In this document: positions 40,274 to 49,692 of the stretch, in pieces
Layout: each line of letters begins with the position of its first letter
How positions within the stretch are numbered: the stretch's first letter is position 1
Origin: Roseobacter sinensis
GTDB taxonomy: Bacteria > Pseudomonadota > Alphaproteobacteria > Rhodobacterales > Rhodobacteraceae
Reading direction: 5' to 3'
Assembly (NCBI RefSeq): GCF_025755255.1
Contig: NZ_JALIEB010000003.1
Coordinates: 186,001 to 250,000 of the forward strand
Length of the DNA: 64,000 bases
Made by a program: the position numbers and the translations under genes
Notes under the pieces: model-generated
Told to the model about the DNA's origin: nothing
Seen by the model: only the letters and a program-made list of their open reading frames with translations
Databases searched by the model: none

Positions 40274-40821
40274 AAATCAAAAAAGGCTCCTCCAGCCACT
40301 CCGCCTACAATCTGCGCCCCACGTTCTCCGATGTCGTCGAGCGGCATACGCTGGCGGTGCTGGTCGAGAACGAACCGGGGGTTCTAGCCCGCGTGATCGG
40401 GCTCTTCTCTGGGCGCGGCTACAACATCGACAGCTTGACCGTCGCCGAGGTCGATCACACCGGGCACCTCAGCCGCATCACCATCGTGACCTCGGGCACG
40501 CCGCAGGTGATCGAGCAGATCAAGGCGCAACTCGGACGCATCGTCTCGGTCCATGATGTGCATGATCTGACGGTCGAGGGCGCCAGCGTCGAGCGGGAGT
40601 TGGCGATGTTCAAGGTCGTGGGGCAAGGCGACAAGCGGGTCGAGGCGCTGCGGCTGGCCGACATCTTCCGTGCCAATGTCGTCGACAGCACGCTCGAAAG
40701 CTTTGTCTTCGAGATCACCGGCGCGCCGGACAAGATCGATGCCTTTGCAGACCTGATGCGCCCGCTGGGCCTCGCAGAGGTTGCGCGGACAGGCGTCGCT
40801 GCGCTGTCTCGCGGTGAATAG
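40261..40821 (+). CDS. ilvH: acetolactate synthase small (regulatory) subunit
   Basis: The 186-residue protein has an N-terminal ACT domain (HTLAVLVENEPGVLARVIG, FSGRGYNIDSLTVAEVDHTG) that binds valine for feedback inhibition, and the second ACT-like C-terminal domain. It activates the large subunit and makes it valine-sensitive. GAGGA lies 9 bases before the ATG. The start lies inside the end of the inserted hypothetical gene. It converges on the next gene with a 5-base gap. Confidence 0.94.
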   Translation: MSPLKIKKGSSSHSAYNLRPTFSDVVERHTLAVLVENEPGVLARVIGLFSGRGYNIDSLTVAEVDHTGHLSRITIVTSGTPQVIEQIKAQLGRIVSVHDVHDLTVEGASVERELAMFKVVGQGDKRVEALRLADIFRANVVDSTLESFVFEITGAPDKIDAFADLMRPLGLAEVARTGVAALSRGE

Positions 40822-40835
40822 AGGCCTCAGGCCTC
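40821..40835. other. palindrome at the ilvH / hypothetical gene junction
   Basis: GAGGCCT-C-AGGCCTC, a perfect 7-bp inverted repeat, spans the two convergent stop codons. There is no T-tract. It may help end one or both transcripts. Confidence 0.5.
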
Positions 40836-41171
40836 CGAAACCCGAAGCGGTTCCTGCGGCAGGCGGGCACTGCGCGGCTCGAAGGGGATCACCTTCGCCG
40901 TTGTCTGCGCCCTGACCGCGGACGAGGCGCTCTGGCGCAGCGCCTCGGGCAGCCCTGCCCCGGCCTGCTCCACGACCAGACGCGGATTGTGCGCACGGCG
41001 CATCGAGGACTGTACCTCCATGTCGAATTGCACCACATCCCCCGCGTCGAAGAACGCATCCGACTGGAAAAAGTCATCTGCTGAATTCAAAAAAGCCAAA
41101 TCACCCTGATCTTCGCACCAAATTACCGCTTTGCGGTCCGATGCGTCGCTCCAGAGAACAACGCCAATCAT
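40827..41171 (-). CDS. 114-residue hypothetical protein
   Basis: I do not recognise this family with certainty. The N-terminal half (MIGVVLWSDASDRKAVIWCE, DQGDLAFL) looks like a compact beta-rich domain; the C-terminal third is Ala/Arg-rich and probably flexible. It is on the minus strand, converging on ilvH and divergent from the XRE regulator. The upstream sequence holds CAATATAGT, a plausible -10. I judge it a real gene from its composition and clean boundaries. Confidence 0.6.
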   Translation of the reverse strand: MIGVVLWSDASDRKAVIWCEDQGDLAFLNSADDFFQSDAFFDAGDVVQFDMEVQSSMRRAHNPRLVVEQAGAGLPEALRQSASSAVRAQTTAKVIPFEPRSARLPQEPLRVSEA

Positions 41172-41258
41172 GTCACGTCCAATCCTTCTGCCTGCACTAT
41201 ATTGGTACCAAGAAGTTAACGATCCAGCACCTCATAAAATGAGCACCGTACGCTTGGA

Positions 41259-41292
41259 ATTTGTGTCGCTCTGATCTAAGGTTGACACAAAT
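41259..41292. promoter_or_regulatory. large dyad upstream of the XRE regulator
   Basis: ATTTGTGTC (41259-41267) and GACACAAAT (41284-41292) are perfect 9-base arms around a 16-base spacer. The right arm overlaps TTGACA (41283-41288), a perfect -35 hexamer. It is a natural operator for the XRE protein, or a half-site pair for two dimers. Confidence 0.6.
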
Positions 41293-41406
41293 ACGAACTG
41301 CACCTGACGCTTATTGGCGTCAAAACCGCAATTCAACCAGAAAACAGTTAGGGGTCGCGGCATACCAACGCGTATGCTGCGGAGAGCACGGGGCCGAAGG
41401 ACACGC

Positions 41407-42204
41407 ATGTCGTTGACCGCCAGATCACCAGCGCAGCTGCGCAGCATGTTCGGCTCTAATCTGCGCAGGCTGTCGTCCGACTACGCGTCGATCTCGGCGC
41501 TGGCGCGCGACCTCGGCATCAACCGCACCCAGTTCAACCGCTATCTCAGCGGTGAGAGCTTCCCGCGGCCGGACGTTCTGGCCCGCATCTGCGAATTCTT
41601 CTCAGTGGACGCGCGCGTGTTGCTGGAACCGGTTGACCAGATCAGCCCGCGCACCGGCCCGATCTCGAGCGAGTACCTGCGCGATTTCATGGGGCCGACC
41701 GTTCATCCGGTCTCGGAGGAGGAGCTGCCCAGCGGGTTCTATCAGTTTGCGCGCCGCAGTTTCGTGCGCAACGACCAATATGTCCGCGGCCTCGTGCTGA
41801 TCAAACGCGATGGCGATAACACCTTTCTGCGCGGTTTCGAGCCCAAGATCGCCATGGCAATGCAGGGGATCCCGGCGGATGCACGCGCCCGCGAGTACCG
41901 CGGGTTCATCATGCACATCGAAGACGGCTTTGCGGCGACGGTGGCGCGGCGCAACGGCATGACCGCCTCGTTCAACTATCTCAGCCGGGTGACCTCCTTT
42001 CAAAACAATTTCTGGGTCGGCTACGTGGCGCGCACCGTCCGCGAGAGCTCGTCCGGGACCCGCATGACGCGCCTGGTTTACGAATACATCGGTGACTCGG
42101 TCGGGCGCGTGCTGTCCTGCGCGCGCAACGCCGGTTTCTGCCAGCTCGATGAGCTGATGCCGTTTCATCAGCGGCTCTTGCAGCCCAACGATCCGTTCCG
42201 CTAG
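41407..42204 (+). CDS. XRE-type HTH transcriptional regulator with large C-terminal domain
   Basis: The 265-residue protein has an N-terminal Cro/C1 HTH (SISALARDLGINRTQFNRYL, SGESFPRPDVLARI). A C-terminal domain of about 180 residues that I cannot name (FARRSFVRNDQYVRGLVLIK, MTASFNYLSRVTSFQNNFW) probably senses a ligand. I use the ATG at 41407 (AAGGA 6 bases upstream) rather than the TTG at 41314. It is followed after 110 bases by the Rieske oxygenase, a likely target, and preceded by a dyad that may be its operator. Confidence 0.85.
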   Translation: MSLTARSPAQLRSMFGSNLRRLSSDYASISALARDLGINRTQFNRYLSGESFPRPDVLARICEFFSVDARVLLEPVDQISPRTGPISSEYLRDFMGPTVHPVSEEELPSGFYQFARRSFVRNDQYVRGLVLIKRDGDNTFLRGFEPKIAMAMQGIPADARAREYRGFIMHIEDGFAATVARRNGMTASFNYLSRVTSFQNNFWVGYVARTVRESSSGTRMTRLVYEYIGDSVGRVLSCARNAGFCQLDELMPFHQRLLQPNDPFR

Positions 42205-42314
42205 TCCGCATTCGCATGCCCGCGGGTGTCGCCTGCGGAAAACTCGGGTCGCTCCGAGCCGCGCGACGGGCCCCTTTTGGCGTATCCTCGAGGCAGAACC
42301 GCAGGAGAGCCACC

Positions 42315-43475
42315 ATGGATCAGGCCCCGACCGATCTGTCGAATGTCTGCCGCCCCATTGCCGAGGCCAACGGGCTGCCGAACGCGCATTACACCGACCC
42401 GGCTGTCTTCGAGGAAGAAGGACGGGCGCTTCTGTGCGACGGCTGGTCCGGTCTCGCGGCCGAAGCGGATGTCCCCGAGATTGGCGACGCGGTGCCGCTG
42501 GAGTTTCTGGGCATGCCGCTCTTGCTTCTGCGTGACCGGCAGAACAAGGTTCGTGTGTTTCAGAATATCTGCCGTCACCGCGGCATGATCCTCGTCTCGG
42601 AACCGCGCCGGATCGACGGCGCCATTCGCTGTCCCTATCACAGCTGGTGTTACGCCACCGATGGCCGCCTGGTCAGCACGCCGCATGTGGGCGGTCCCGG
42701 CCAGAACCAGCACGACGGTATCGACCGCACGCTGCTCGGCCTGATCGAAGTGCGCAGTCACATCTGGATGGGCCTCGTCTGGGTCAACATCTCGGGCACG
42801 GCCCCTGCCTTCGAAGACGCGAATGCGGCGCTGCTGGAGCGATGGGCCGAGTTCGACAAGCCGGTCTACCATGGCGGCGCCAACAGCCGGTTTACGCTCG
42901 ATGTCGCCTGCAACTGGAAGCTGGCGGTCGAGAATTACTGCGAAAGCTACCATTTGCCCTGGGTGCATCCCGGCCTCAACAGCTATTCGCGCCTCGAGGA
43001 TCACTATCATATTGAAGAGCCGGGGCTTTTCTCGGGACAAGGCACGCTGGTCTATCGGCAGATCAAGGGCGATGGCGGCCAGGTCTTTCCCGATTTCGAC
43101 GGGTTGAGCGCCAAGTGGGACACGGCGGCGGAATACATCACCGCCTTTCCCAACGTGCTGCTCGGCGTGCACCGCGACCACGCGTTCGCCATCATTCTGG
43201 AGCCACAAGGCACCGCCAGGACCCGCGAGCATGTGCATATCTTCTATGCCGCGCCCGAAACCGACGAGGCCCTGCGCGCGCGCAACGCCGTGCAGTGGAA
43301 GGAGGTCTTTGTCGAGGATGTCTTCGTGGTCGAGGGCATGCAGCGGGGCCGCCACGCGGTCTCGTTCGATGGCGGACGGTTTTCGCCGGCGATGGATGGG
43401 CCGACACATCTGTTTCACGCCTGGGTTGCGGCGCGGCTGACGGCCAGCCGCAGCCGGGCTCGGGCCGCGGAATGA
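42315..43475 (+). CDS. Rieske-type aromatic ring-hydroxylating oxygenase, alpha subunit
   Basis: The 386-residue protein has the Rieske [2Fe-2S] ligands C86-x-H88 and C106-x2-H109 (CRHRGMI, CPYHSW). The mononuclear iron motif reads ENYCESYHLPWVHP, with the two histidines and the bridging acidic residue. Such enzymes dihydroxylate or demethylate aromatic or quaternary-amine substrates. No beta subunit, ferredoxin or reductase gene lies nearby, so it would borrow electron carriers. AGGAG is 7 bases before the ATG at 42315. Its close relatives include enzymes for carnitine- or stachydrine-type amines. Confidence 0.9.
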   Translation: MDQAPTDLSNVCRPIAEANGLPNAHYTDPAVFEEEGRALLCDGWSGLAAEADVPEIGDAVPLEFLGMPLLLLRDRQNKVRVFQNICRHRGMILVSEPRRIDGAIRCPYHSWCYATDGRLVSTPHVGGPGQNQHDGIDRTLLGLIEVRSHIWMGLVWVNISGTAPAFEDANAALLERWAEFDKPVYHGGANSRFTLDVACNWKLAVENYCESYHLPWVHPGLNSYSRLEDHYHIEEPGLFSGQGTLVYRQIKGDGGQVFPDFDGLSAKWDTAAEYITAFPNVLLGVHRDHAFAIILEPQGTARTREHVHIFYAAPETDEALRARNAVQWKEVFVEDVFVVEGMQRGRHAVSFDGGRFSPAMDGPTHLFHAWVAARLTASRSRARAAE

Positions 43476-43714
43476 GCGATCTCGATGCGCGGCTGCGCGC
43501 CGCGCATGAGGCGGGAGACGGCGCGGCACTCGTGACGCTCTACCGCGAGGCTGCTGAACAGGCGCCAGACGACGACGCGCGCGCCTTCTATCTGACCCAT
43601 GCCTATGTCTTTGCGCTGGAACTGGGGTCGCCTCACACCGATGCCCTGCGGCTTGCCTTGATCACCATGGGGCGCGAGCCCGCCGGTCAGGGCGTCGCGG
43701 CCAGCAACCTGTAG
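43472..43714 (+). CDS. 80-residue protein coupled to the Rieske oxygenase
   Basis: This small gene overlaps the oxygenase stop by 4 bases (ATGA). The product is helical and acidic in its first half ([35 protein letters not shown]), like a single TPR-type hairpin, and ends [17 protein letters not shown]. No family is recognised. The coupling suggests a helper of the oxygenase. Its last 28 bases overlap the convergent DUF2189 gene. Confidence 0.68.
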   Translation: MSDLDARLRAAHEAGDGAALVTLYREAAEQAPDDDARAFYLTHAYVFALELGSPHTDALRLALITMGREPAGQGVAASNL

Positions 43715-44472
43715 AGGTGCCAGGAGGCATGCCCGAGCCAGGGCAGCACGATCCAGAGCCCCAAGAACCCCGGCAGCAGTGCTGCGAAGCTGAGAAGGGC
43801 GATCAGAGCCGCCCAGCTCAGCATGACCCCCGGCGATTGCCGCACCACACCGATGCTGGTGATCATCGCGGTGATGAAATCGATCTCGCGGTCCAGCAAC
43901 AGCGGCAGGCCGATTACGGACATGGCATAGATCAGCAGCGCGAACACGCCGCCGACCACCGTTCCGAAGGCCAGCATGCTGAGGCCATTCAAGGTGAGAA
44001 ACACCTCGTAAGATGTTGAAATATTTGTCATCGTGCTGAGCCCGAGGAAGAGCGCGAAGATCATGTGTCCGAGGAAGAACCAGAACATGAAGATGACCAC
44101 CATCATGGTGCAGAGCGAGGGCAACTGGCGCAGGCGCTGTTGCCAGATCACCCCGAAGACCGCGCCGGGCGGCACAGGCAGCCCCAACTCGAGCCGGCGG
44201 GACACCTCGTAGAGCCCCACAGCGGCAAACGGGCCCAGCAGCGGGAAGCCGATGGCTGCGAGCACCAGCCAGAAGGTGTGCCCGGTCACTGCCGTGACCG
44301 CGACCATCACCCAGCCGACAATGATGTAGAAGCTCGCAAAGGTCAGCCCATAGAAGGGATGGCGGCGAAAGTCCTGCGCACCGCGGCGCAGCGCCTCCTT
44401 CAAGTCCTCGAATTGAGGCTTGCGAAGCTCCGGTGCGCCGAGGTTCATCTCGGCTGTTGCATCTGATGCCAT
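43687..44472 (-). CDS. DUF2189 membrane protein
   Basis: The 261-residue protein has five or six membrane helices ([57 protein letters not shown] and others) and the DUF2189 layout. The motif [19 protein letters not shown] is characteristic. Its function is unknown. GGAGGGAGG lies upstream of the ATG. It follows prfB on the same strand with a 68-base gap. Confidence 0.85.
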   Translation of the reverse strand: MASDATAEMNLGAPELRKPQFEDLKEALRRGAQDFRRHPFYGLTFASFYIIVGWVMVAVTAVTGHTFWLVLAAIGFPLLGPFAAVGLYEVSRRLELGLPVPPGAVFGVIWQQRLRQLPSLCTMMVVIFMFWFFLGHMIFALFLGLSTMTNISTSYEVFLTLNGLSMLAFGTVVGGVFALLIYAMSVIGLPLLLDREIDFITAMITSIGVVRQSPGVMLSWAALIALLSFAALLPGFLGLWIVLPWLGHASWHLYRLLAATP

Positions 44473-44540
44473 GGCGAATCCTCCCTCTCCTCTCAGGCCG
44501 AATTATAGCACGAGCGAGGGTCGTAAAGGCCAGACGTGGG

Positions 44541-45665
44541 TCAGCCGCTTTGCGCCTCTGCCCGCGTCTTGCCCGAGACATCCAGCGCCAGGGTCGCTGC
44601 CATGAAGCCATCGAGATCCCCGTCAAGCACGCCCTTGGTGTCAGAGGTCTCAAAGTTGGTGCGCAGATCCTTCACCATCTGGTAGGGCTGCAGCACATAC
44701 GAGCGGATCTGATTGCCCCAACCCGCATCGCCCTTGTTCTCATGCGCCTCATTGATGGCGGCGTTGCGCCGGTCGAGCTCCATCTGATAGAGCCGCGACT
44801 TCAGCGCTTTCATCGCGATGTCCCGGTTCTGGTGCTGCGACTTCTCGGAGCTGGTGACCACGATTCCGGTGGGATGGTGGGTGATCCGCACAGCGGAATC
44901 GGTCGTGTTCACGTGCTGACCACCCGCGCCCGACGACCGATAGGTGTCGATGCGGATATCGGCCGGGTTCACTTCGATGTCGATGTTGTCATCCACCACC
45001 GGATAGACCCAGACCGATGTGAAGGATGTGTGCCGCTTGGCCGCCGAATCAAAGGGCGAGATCCGCACCAGCCGGTGCACGCCGCTTTCGGACTTCAGCC
45101 AGCCATAGGCATTGGGCCCGCTGATCTTGTAGGTCGCCGACTTGATGCCCGCCTCGTCGCCCGCACTTTCGGATTGCAGCTCGACCTTGTAGCCCTTCTT
45201 CTCCGCCCAGCGGACATACATGCGGGCCAGCATGGCGGCCCAGTCGCAGCTCTCGGTCCCGCCAGCGCCAGCATTGACCTCGAGGAAGGTATCGTTGCCA
45301 TCCGCCTCTCCGTCGAGCAGCGCTTCGAGCTCCTTCTGCGCCGCCTTCTCTTCCAGCGCCTTCAACGCGGCCTCGGCATCGGCGACGACCTCGGCGTCTT
45401 CCTCCATCTCGCCAAGCTCGATCAGCTCGATATTGTCGCTGAGTTCCTGCTTGATACCGTCGTAGGTCTGCATCGCGTCGACCAGCGTCTGGCGCTCGCG
45501 CATCAGCTTTTGCGCGGCCTCCGGGTTGTCCCAGAGATTCGGGTCCTCGACGCGGGCGTTGAATTCCTCGAGCCGGAATTGCGCCGTTTCCACATCCAGG
45601 CGCTGCGCCAGCAACTCCAGCGACTTTTCGATCTTTTCAACGGTATTCTGTGCGTCAGCGCGCAT
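44541..45665 (-). CDS. prfB: peptide chain release factor 2
   Basis: The 374-residue protein has the RF2 anticodon tripeptide SPF ([15 protein letters not shown]) and the GGQ loop ([20 protein letters not shown]) that triggers peptide release at UGA and UAA. The gene is one continuous frame: the +1 programmed frameshift of E. coli prfB is absent. AAGGG lies about 10 bases before the ATG. It follows the PBP1A gene on the same strand, with 80 bases between. Confidence 0.96.
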   Translation of the reverse strand: MRADAQNTVEKIEKSLELLAQRLDVETAQFRLEEFNARVEDPNLWDNPEAAQKLMRERQTLVDAMQTYDGIKQELSDNIELIELGEMEEDAEVVADAEAALKALEEKAAQKELEALLDGEADGNDTFLEVNAGAGGTESCDWAAMLARMYVRWAEKKGYKVELQSESAGDEAGIKSATYKISGPNAYGWLKSESGVHRLVRISPFDSAAKRHTSFTSVWVYPVVDDNIDIEVNPADIRIDTYRSSGAGGQHVNTTDSAVRITHHPTGIVVTSSEKSQHQNRDIAMKALKSRLYQMELDRRNAAINEAHENKGDAGWGNQIRSYVLQPYQMVKDLRTNFETSDTKGVLDGDLDGFMAATLALDVSGKTRAEAQSG

Positions 45666-45745
45666 TGCAAATGCCCTTGGCCTGAGATGTGACAGAGGTG
45701 ATAAACCAGCCCCCCGCCAGCGGCAAGGGAGCCTGGACGCCTGCG

Positions 45746-48301
45746 CTAGTAAAGCCCGCCGGAACTGAGCGTGCCGAAGTCGGCTTTGGGCCCCACGGTC
45801 GCGGTCTCCCCGGTCGAGGTGGTCACCTGTTCGGTCTGGCGCGCGCCCACTTCGGCCACCAGCGGCAGGTTCTGCCCCATGGCAAACCCGCCGTCATAGG
45901 TAATGCCGAAGATCGGCTGCTCGCCTTCGCGGAAGTATTCCGCCACCACGGCCTCGCCGGTTGCCGCATCGCTGAGACGGGCGCCGGTGAACCGGTCGAT
46001 CTTGATGAAGCGTCCGCCGGGCGGCACCTCGAACGGCCCACCGCCGTATTTCGTGGTGGCCTGCTCCATGAAGGCCTGGAAGACCGGGCCGCACATACTG
46101 CCTCCGGCCGCACCGCGGCCGAGGCTGCGCGGCTGGTCATAGCCGATGTAGCAGCCCGCTACGATATTGCTGGTGAAGCCGATGAACCAGACGTCCTTTG
46201 CATCATTGGTGGTGCCGGTCTTGCCCGCCGTGGGCACCGGCAGGTTCACCGTGCGTGCCGCCGTGCCGCGGTCGACCACGCCCAGCATCATCGAGGTCAG
46301 CTGATAGGCGGTGATCGGGTCCATCACACGCTCGCGGTTCGAGATCACCTTGGGCGCGAGCCCGCGATCGAGGTTTGCCAGCTCACAGTCATAGCAGAGC
46401 CTGTCGTCGTGACGGTAGATCGTCTTGCCATAGCGATCCTGCACACGGTCGACCAGGGTGGGCTGCACCCGCTCGCCGCCGTTGGCGAACATCGCGTAAG
46501 CGGCGACCATCTGGTAAAGCGTTGTCTCTTCCGAGCCCAGCGAGTTCGCCAGGAAGGTGCCCATGTTGTCATAGACCCCGAAGCGCTCGGCGTAATCGGC
46601 CACCACATCCATCCCGATCTGCTGCGCGAGCCGGATGGTCATGAGGTTCCGCGATTTCTCGATGCCGGTGCGCAGCGGTGTCGGCCCGTAGAACTCGCGC
46701 GTCGAGTTGCGCGGACGCCAGAGCCCCTGCGGCGTGTTCACTTCGATGGGGGCGTCCACAACGATGGTTGCAGGCGAATAGCCGCTGTCGAGCGCTGCGG
46801 CATAGACGAAGGGCTTGAAGCTCGAGCCAGGCTGCCGCTTGGCCTGGGTGGCGCGGTTGAAGACGCTCGCCTGGTAGGAAAAGCCGCCCTGCATCGCGAT
46901 CACGCGGCCGGTGTTGACGTCCATCGCCACAAAGCCGCCCTGCACTTGCGGGACCTGGCGCAGCGACCAGCGCACAAAGGTGCCATCCTCATCCGAGGTG
47001 ATCGCGCGCACGTGCACGACATCGCCGACCTCCAGCAGATCTCCCGCCACCTGGGCCTTGTTGCCGACAGTGCCGTCCTGTGACCGCTTGCGCGCCCAGG
47101 TCACATCCTCGGCGGCGATGAAATGACCATCCTCGTCTTCGGTCACGCCTTCGATCCCGATGCGTGCAGAGGTCTCGCCCACCGACAGGACAACCGCGGG
47201 GTACCAGGGGCCGTCGAGCTCGATGTCGCGCGCCATCTCCGTGGCGGCCAGAGCAGCGCGCCAGCTCTCTTCGGTCTCCAGTTGTGCGGGATCAAGCTTG
47301 ACCCGCGCCTCGCGCCAGATCCCCTGTGCGCGGTCATAGCGTTCGAGCTCGCGGCGCAGCGCCTCGGCCGCGACGGGCTGCATTTCCTGATCAATCGTCG
47401 CACGCACCGTCAGACCGCCGGTGAAGAACTCGCCTTCGCCAAAGTTCTCGGTCAACTGGCGCCGAATCTCATCGGTGAAGTAGTCGCGCGGCGGCAGCTC
47501 GGCCTTGAAGCTTTCGAAATCGCCGTTCTGGACCGAGCGCAGCGGCGCGTTCAGCTCGGCCAGCAGCGTCTCCTGGCTGATATAGCCGTTCTCCATCATC
47601 TCCTTCAGCACGAAGTTGCGGCGCGCCAGCAGCCGCTCTTTCTGGCGGACGGGGTGATAGTCGCTCGGGGCCTTGGGCAGAGACGCCAGAAAGGCCGCCT
47701 CATGCGGCTCCAGATCGCTCAGCGGCTTGTTGAAATAGGTCTGGCTGGCCGCGGCCACGCCATAGGAGTTCTGACCGAGGAAAATCTCGTTGAGATAGAG
47801 CTCGAGGATCTGCTCCTTGGTCAGCGTTTCCTCCAGCCGGGCGGCGAGGATAATCTCCTTGATCTTGCGTTCGGCGCGCCGGTCGCCGGACAGCAGGAAG
47901 TTCTTCATCACCTGCTGCGTGATGGTCGAGGCACCGCGCACGTCCTGCCCGCGCGACATCACCGCGTCATAGGCCGCGGCCGCGATCCCGCGCAGGTCAT
48001 AGCCTTCATGCTGATAGAAATTCTTGTCCTCGGCCGAGATGAACGCCTGTTTCACCAGATCGGGGATCGTCTCGGCCGGTGCAAAGAGCCGTCGTTCCTT
48101 GGCAAATTCGTCGATGATCTGACCCTGGCCCGAGTAGATCCGGCTGATCGTGGGCGGCGCGTATTGCGCCAGCGACTCGTGGCTCGGCAGGTCGCGCCCA
48201 TACATCCAGAACACGGCCCCGACGGCCAGGGCAAGCATGACCACCGCCATCGTCACCATCGTGAAAATGCCGCCTAAGAAGGAGAGGATAAACCGAAACA
48301 C
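45746..48301 (-). CDS. penicillin-binding protein 1A
   Basis: This bifunctional peptidoglycan synthase of about 851 residues has a short N-terminal membrane anchor ([18 protein letters not shown], then [14 protein letters not shown]). The GT51 glycosyltransferase domain has its catalytic Glu in [13 protein letters not shown]. The transpeptidase motifs are SxxK ([10 protein letters not shown]), SRN ([11 protein letters not shown]) and KTGTTND. I prefer a GTG start at 48301, because relatives begin with this hydrophobic segment. A TTG at 48322 would add seven residues, and neither has a strong ribosome binding site. The amidase gene upstream is on the same strand. Confidence 0.93.
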   Translation of the reverse strand: MFRFILSFLGGIFTMVTMAVVMLALAVGAVFWMYGRDLPSHESLAQYAPPTISRIYSGQGQIIDEFAKERRLFAPAETIPDLVKQAFISAEDKNFYQHEGYDLRGIAAAAYDAVMSRGQDVRGASTITQQVMKNFLLSGDRRAERKIKEIILAARLEETLTKEQILELYLNEIFLGQNSYGVAAASQTYFNKPLSDLEPHEAAFLASLPKAPSDYHPVRQKERLLARRNFVLKEMMENGYISQETLLAELNAPLRSVQNGDFESFKAELPPRDYFTDEIRRQLTENFGEGEFFTGGLTVRATIDQEMQPVAAEALRRELERYDRAQGIWREARVKLDPAQLETEESWRAALAATEMARDIELDGPWYPAVVLSVGETSARIGIEGVTEDEDGHFIAAEDVTWARKRSQDGTVGNKAQVAGDLLEVGDVVHVRAITSDEDGTFVRWSLRQVPQVQGGFVAMDVNTGRVIAMQGGFSYQASVFNRATQAKRQPGSSFKPFVYAAALDSGYSPATIVVDAPIEVNTPQGLWRPRNSTREFYGPTPLRTGIEKSRNLMTIRLAQQIGMDVVADYAERFGVYDNMGTFLANSLGSEETTLYQMVAAYAMFANGGERVQPTLVDRVQDRYGKTIYRHDDRLCYDCELANLDRGLAPKVISNRERVMDPITAYQLTSMMLGVVDRGTAARTVNLPVPTAGKTGTTNDAKDVWFIGFTSNIVAGCYIGYDQPRSLGRGAAGGSMCGPVFQAFMEQATTKYGGGPFEVPPGGRFIKIDRFTGARLSDAATGEAVVAEYFREGEQPIFGITYDGGFAMGQNLPLVAEVGARQTEQVTTSTGETATVGPKADFGTLSSGGLY

Positions 48302-48406
48302 CGTGAAGCTACGCCCATTCAACCCAAGATGCGTTACATATAAGGAGTGCGCTCCACCCCGTCAAAACACGAAACCTTTCGGGAGCGGCTGAAACACGCC
48401 TGCCAT

Positions 48407-49624
48407 CTATTGCCGGACCAGCGGCCGCCGGGCCTCGTCTGCATCGCGCCAGGCCAGGATGGCCTCGACCATGCCGCCGACCATGCGCGCGCGCCAGACC
48501 GGGTCGCGCAGATTTTCCAGATCGCGCGCGCTCGACAGAAACCCGACCTCGATCAGAACAGACGGGATATCAGCCGATTTCAGCACCGAGAACCCCGCAT
48601 TGCGCAAAGGCCGGCGGTTCATTGGCCCGCCTGCATCACTCAGGCCCTTGACCAGCGCCTCAGCAAGCGCCTTGGACCGCGGTTCCGTCTCCTGCCGTGC
48701 GAGATCGAGCAGCACGCTTGCCACCTCATCGTCCGAGCCGGTCAGATCGCTGCCTGCGATGATATCGGCGCGGTTGTGCCGCGCGGCCAGATGCGCCGAT
48801 GCGGTATCGCTCGCCTCATCCGAGAGCGTGTAGATGGTGGCCCCCTCCGCGCCGCCCTGGCTGAGTGCATCGGCATGCAGCGACAGAAAAAGATCGGCAC
48901 CGGCCCGATGCGCGATCGCGACCCGTGTCTCCAGAGCCACGAAGACATCGGCCTCGCGGGTCAGAACCACATCGACGTCCCCGGTCCGCAGCAGCGCCTC
49001 GCGCAGCGTCAGGCCCATTTGCAGCATCAACGCTTTCTCGTTCACGTCCTCCCGTTCAGCGCCCGGGTCGACGCCGCCATGACCCGGGTCGATCACCACG
49101 ACAAACCGCTCGTCCGCCAGTGGCGCGATCAGATCCGGCGGCACAGGGTCGGGCCAGAGCGCGTCTTTGGGCGCCCCCGCCTTCGTGGCGAAGGCCTCTG
49201 CCGACCCCTTTTCAAGCGTCATGCGCAGAACGGCCCGGCCCGTTGCCTCGTCGACCGTCATGCCGATCTCATCGGGCAGAAACGGCCCCGAAAGATCGCC
49301 GACGAGCCGGGACCAGCCCGGTTGGAAATTGCCGAACCGCACATCGGCCAGTGGACCGCCCTCTGCCAGCAGATCCGCGGCGCGCACGCCGGACCAGTCC
49401 ACCTCGCGAAAGTCGACAACCAGTCGCCGCGGATCGTCGAGCGTGAATACTCGGAAGGGCACGCCCTGCGTCAAGTGCAACTCGAGCGTGGCAGGGCCGA
49501 ACCAGCCCGCCTCGACGCCGCTTTGCGCGGCATCGACGCGCGCAACGGCCGACAGCTCCTGCGCAGTGGCACAGGAGAGGGCAAGCAGCACGCTGGCTGC
49601 CGCTGAAAGGATCGACCGGATCAT
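48407..49624 (-). CDS. N-acetylmuramoyl-L-alanine amidase (AmiC-like)
   Basis: The 405-residue protein has a Sec signal peptide (MIRSILSAAASVLLALSCAT), an N-terminal AMIN domain (about 25-150) and a C-terminal Amidase_3 domain. The zinc ligands are in VVIDPGHGGVDPGA (His), the following glutamate, and SLHADA (His), with the catalytic Glu in VLIEVGFLSSARD. It cleaves the peptide stem from peptidoglycan during cell separation. It lies upstream of PBP1A on the same strand. An in-frame start 14 codons upstream would disrupt the signal peptide. Confidence 0.92.
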   Translation of the reverse strand: MIRSILSAAASVLLALSCATAQELSAVARVDAAQSGVEAGWFGPATLELHLTQGVPFRVFTLDDPRRLVVDFREVDWSGVRAADLLAEGGPLADVRFGNFQPGWSRLVGDLSGPFLPDEIGMTVDEATGRAVLRMTLEKGSAEAFATKAGAPKDALWPDPVPPDLIAPLADERFVVVIDPGHGGVDPGAEREDVNEKALMLQMGLTLREALLRTGDVDVVLTREADVFVALETRVAIAHRAGADLFLSLHADALSQGGAEGATIYTLSDEASDTASAHLAARHNRADIIAGSDLTGSDDEVASVLLDLARQETEPRSKALAEALVKGLSDAGGPMNRRPLRNAGFSVLKSADIPSVLIEVGFLSSARDLENLRDPVWRARMVGGMVEAILAWRDADEARRPLVRQ

Positions 49625-49692
49625 GGGCTGCTCTGCCCCGTTGTTCTCTTGGCGCAAGTCTAGCAAAGCCGGAGCGCTCTGTGAAACCCCGA

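Noticed and set aside
44541-45665. Programmed +1 frameshift in prfB
   Set aside because: The release factor is encoded in one uninterrupted frame; there is no early in-frame TGA or frameshift site.
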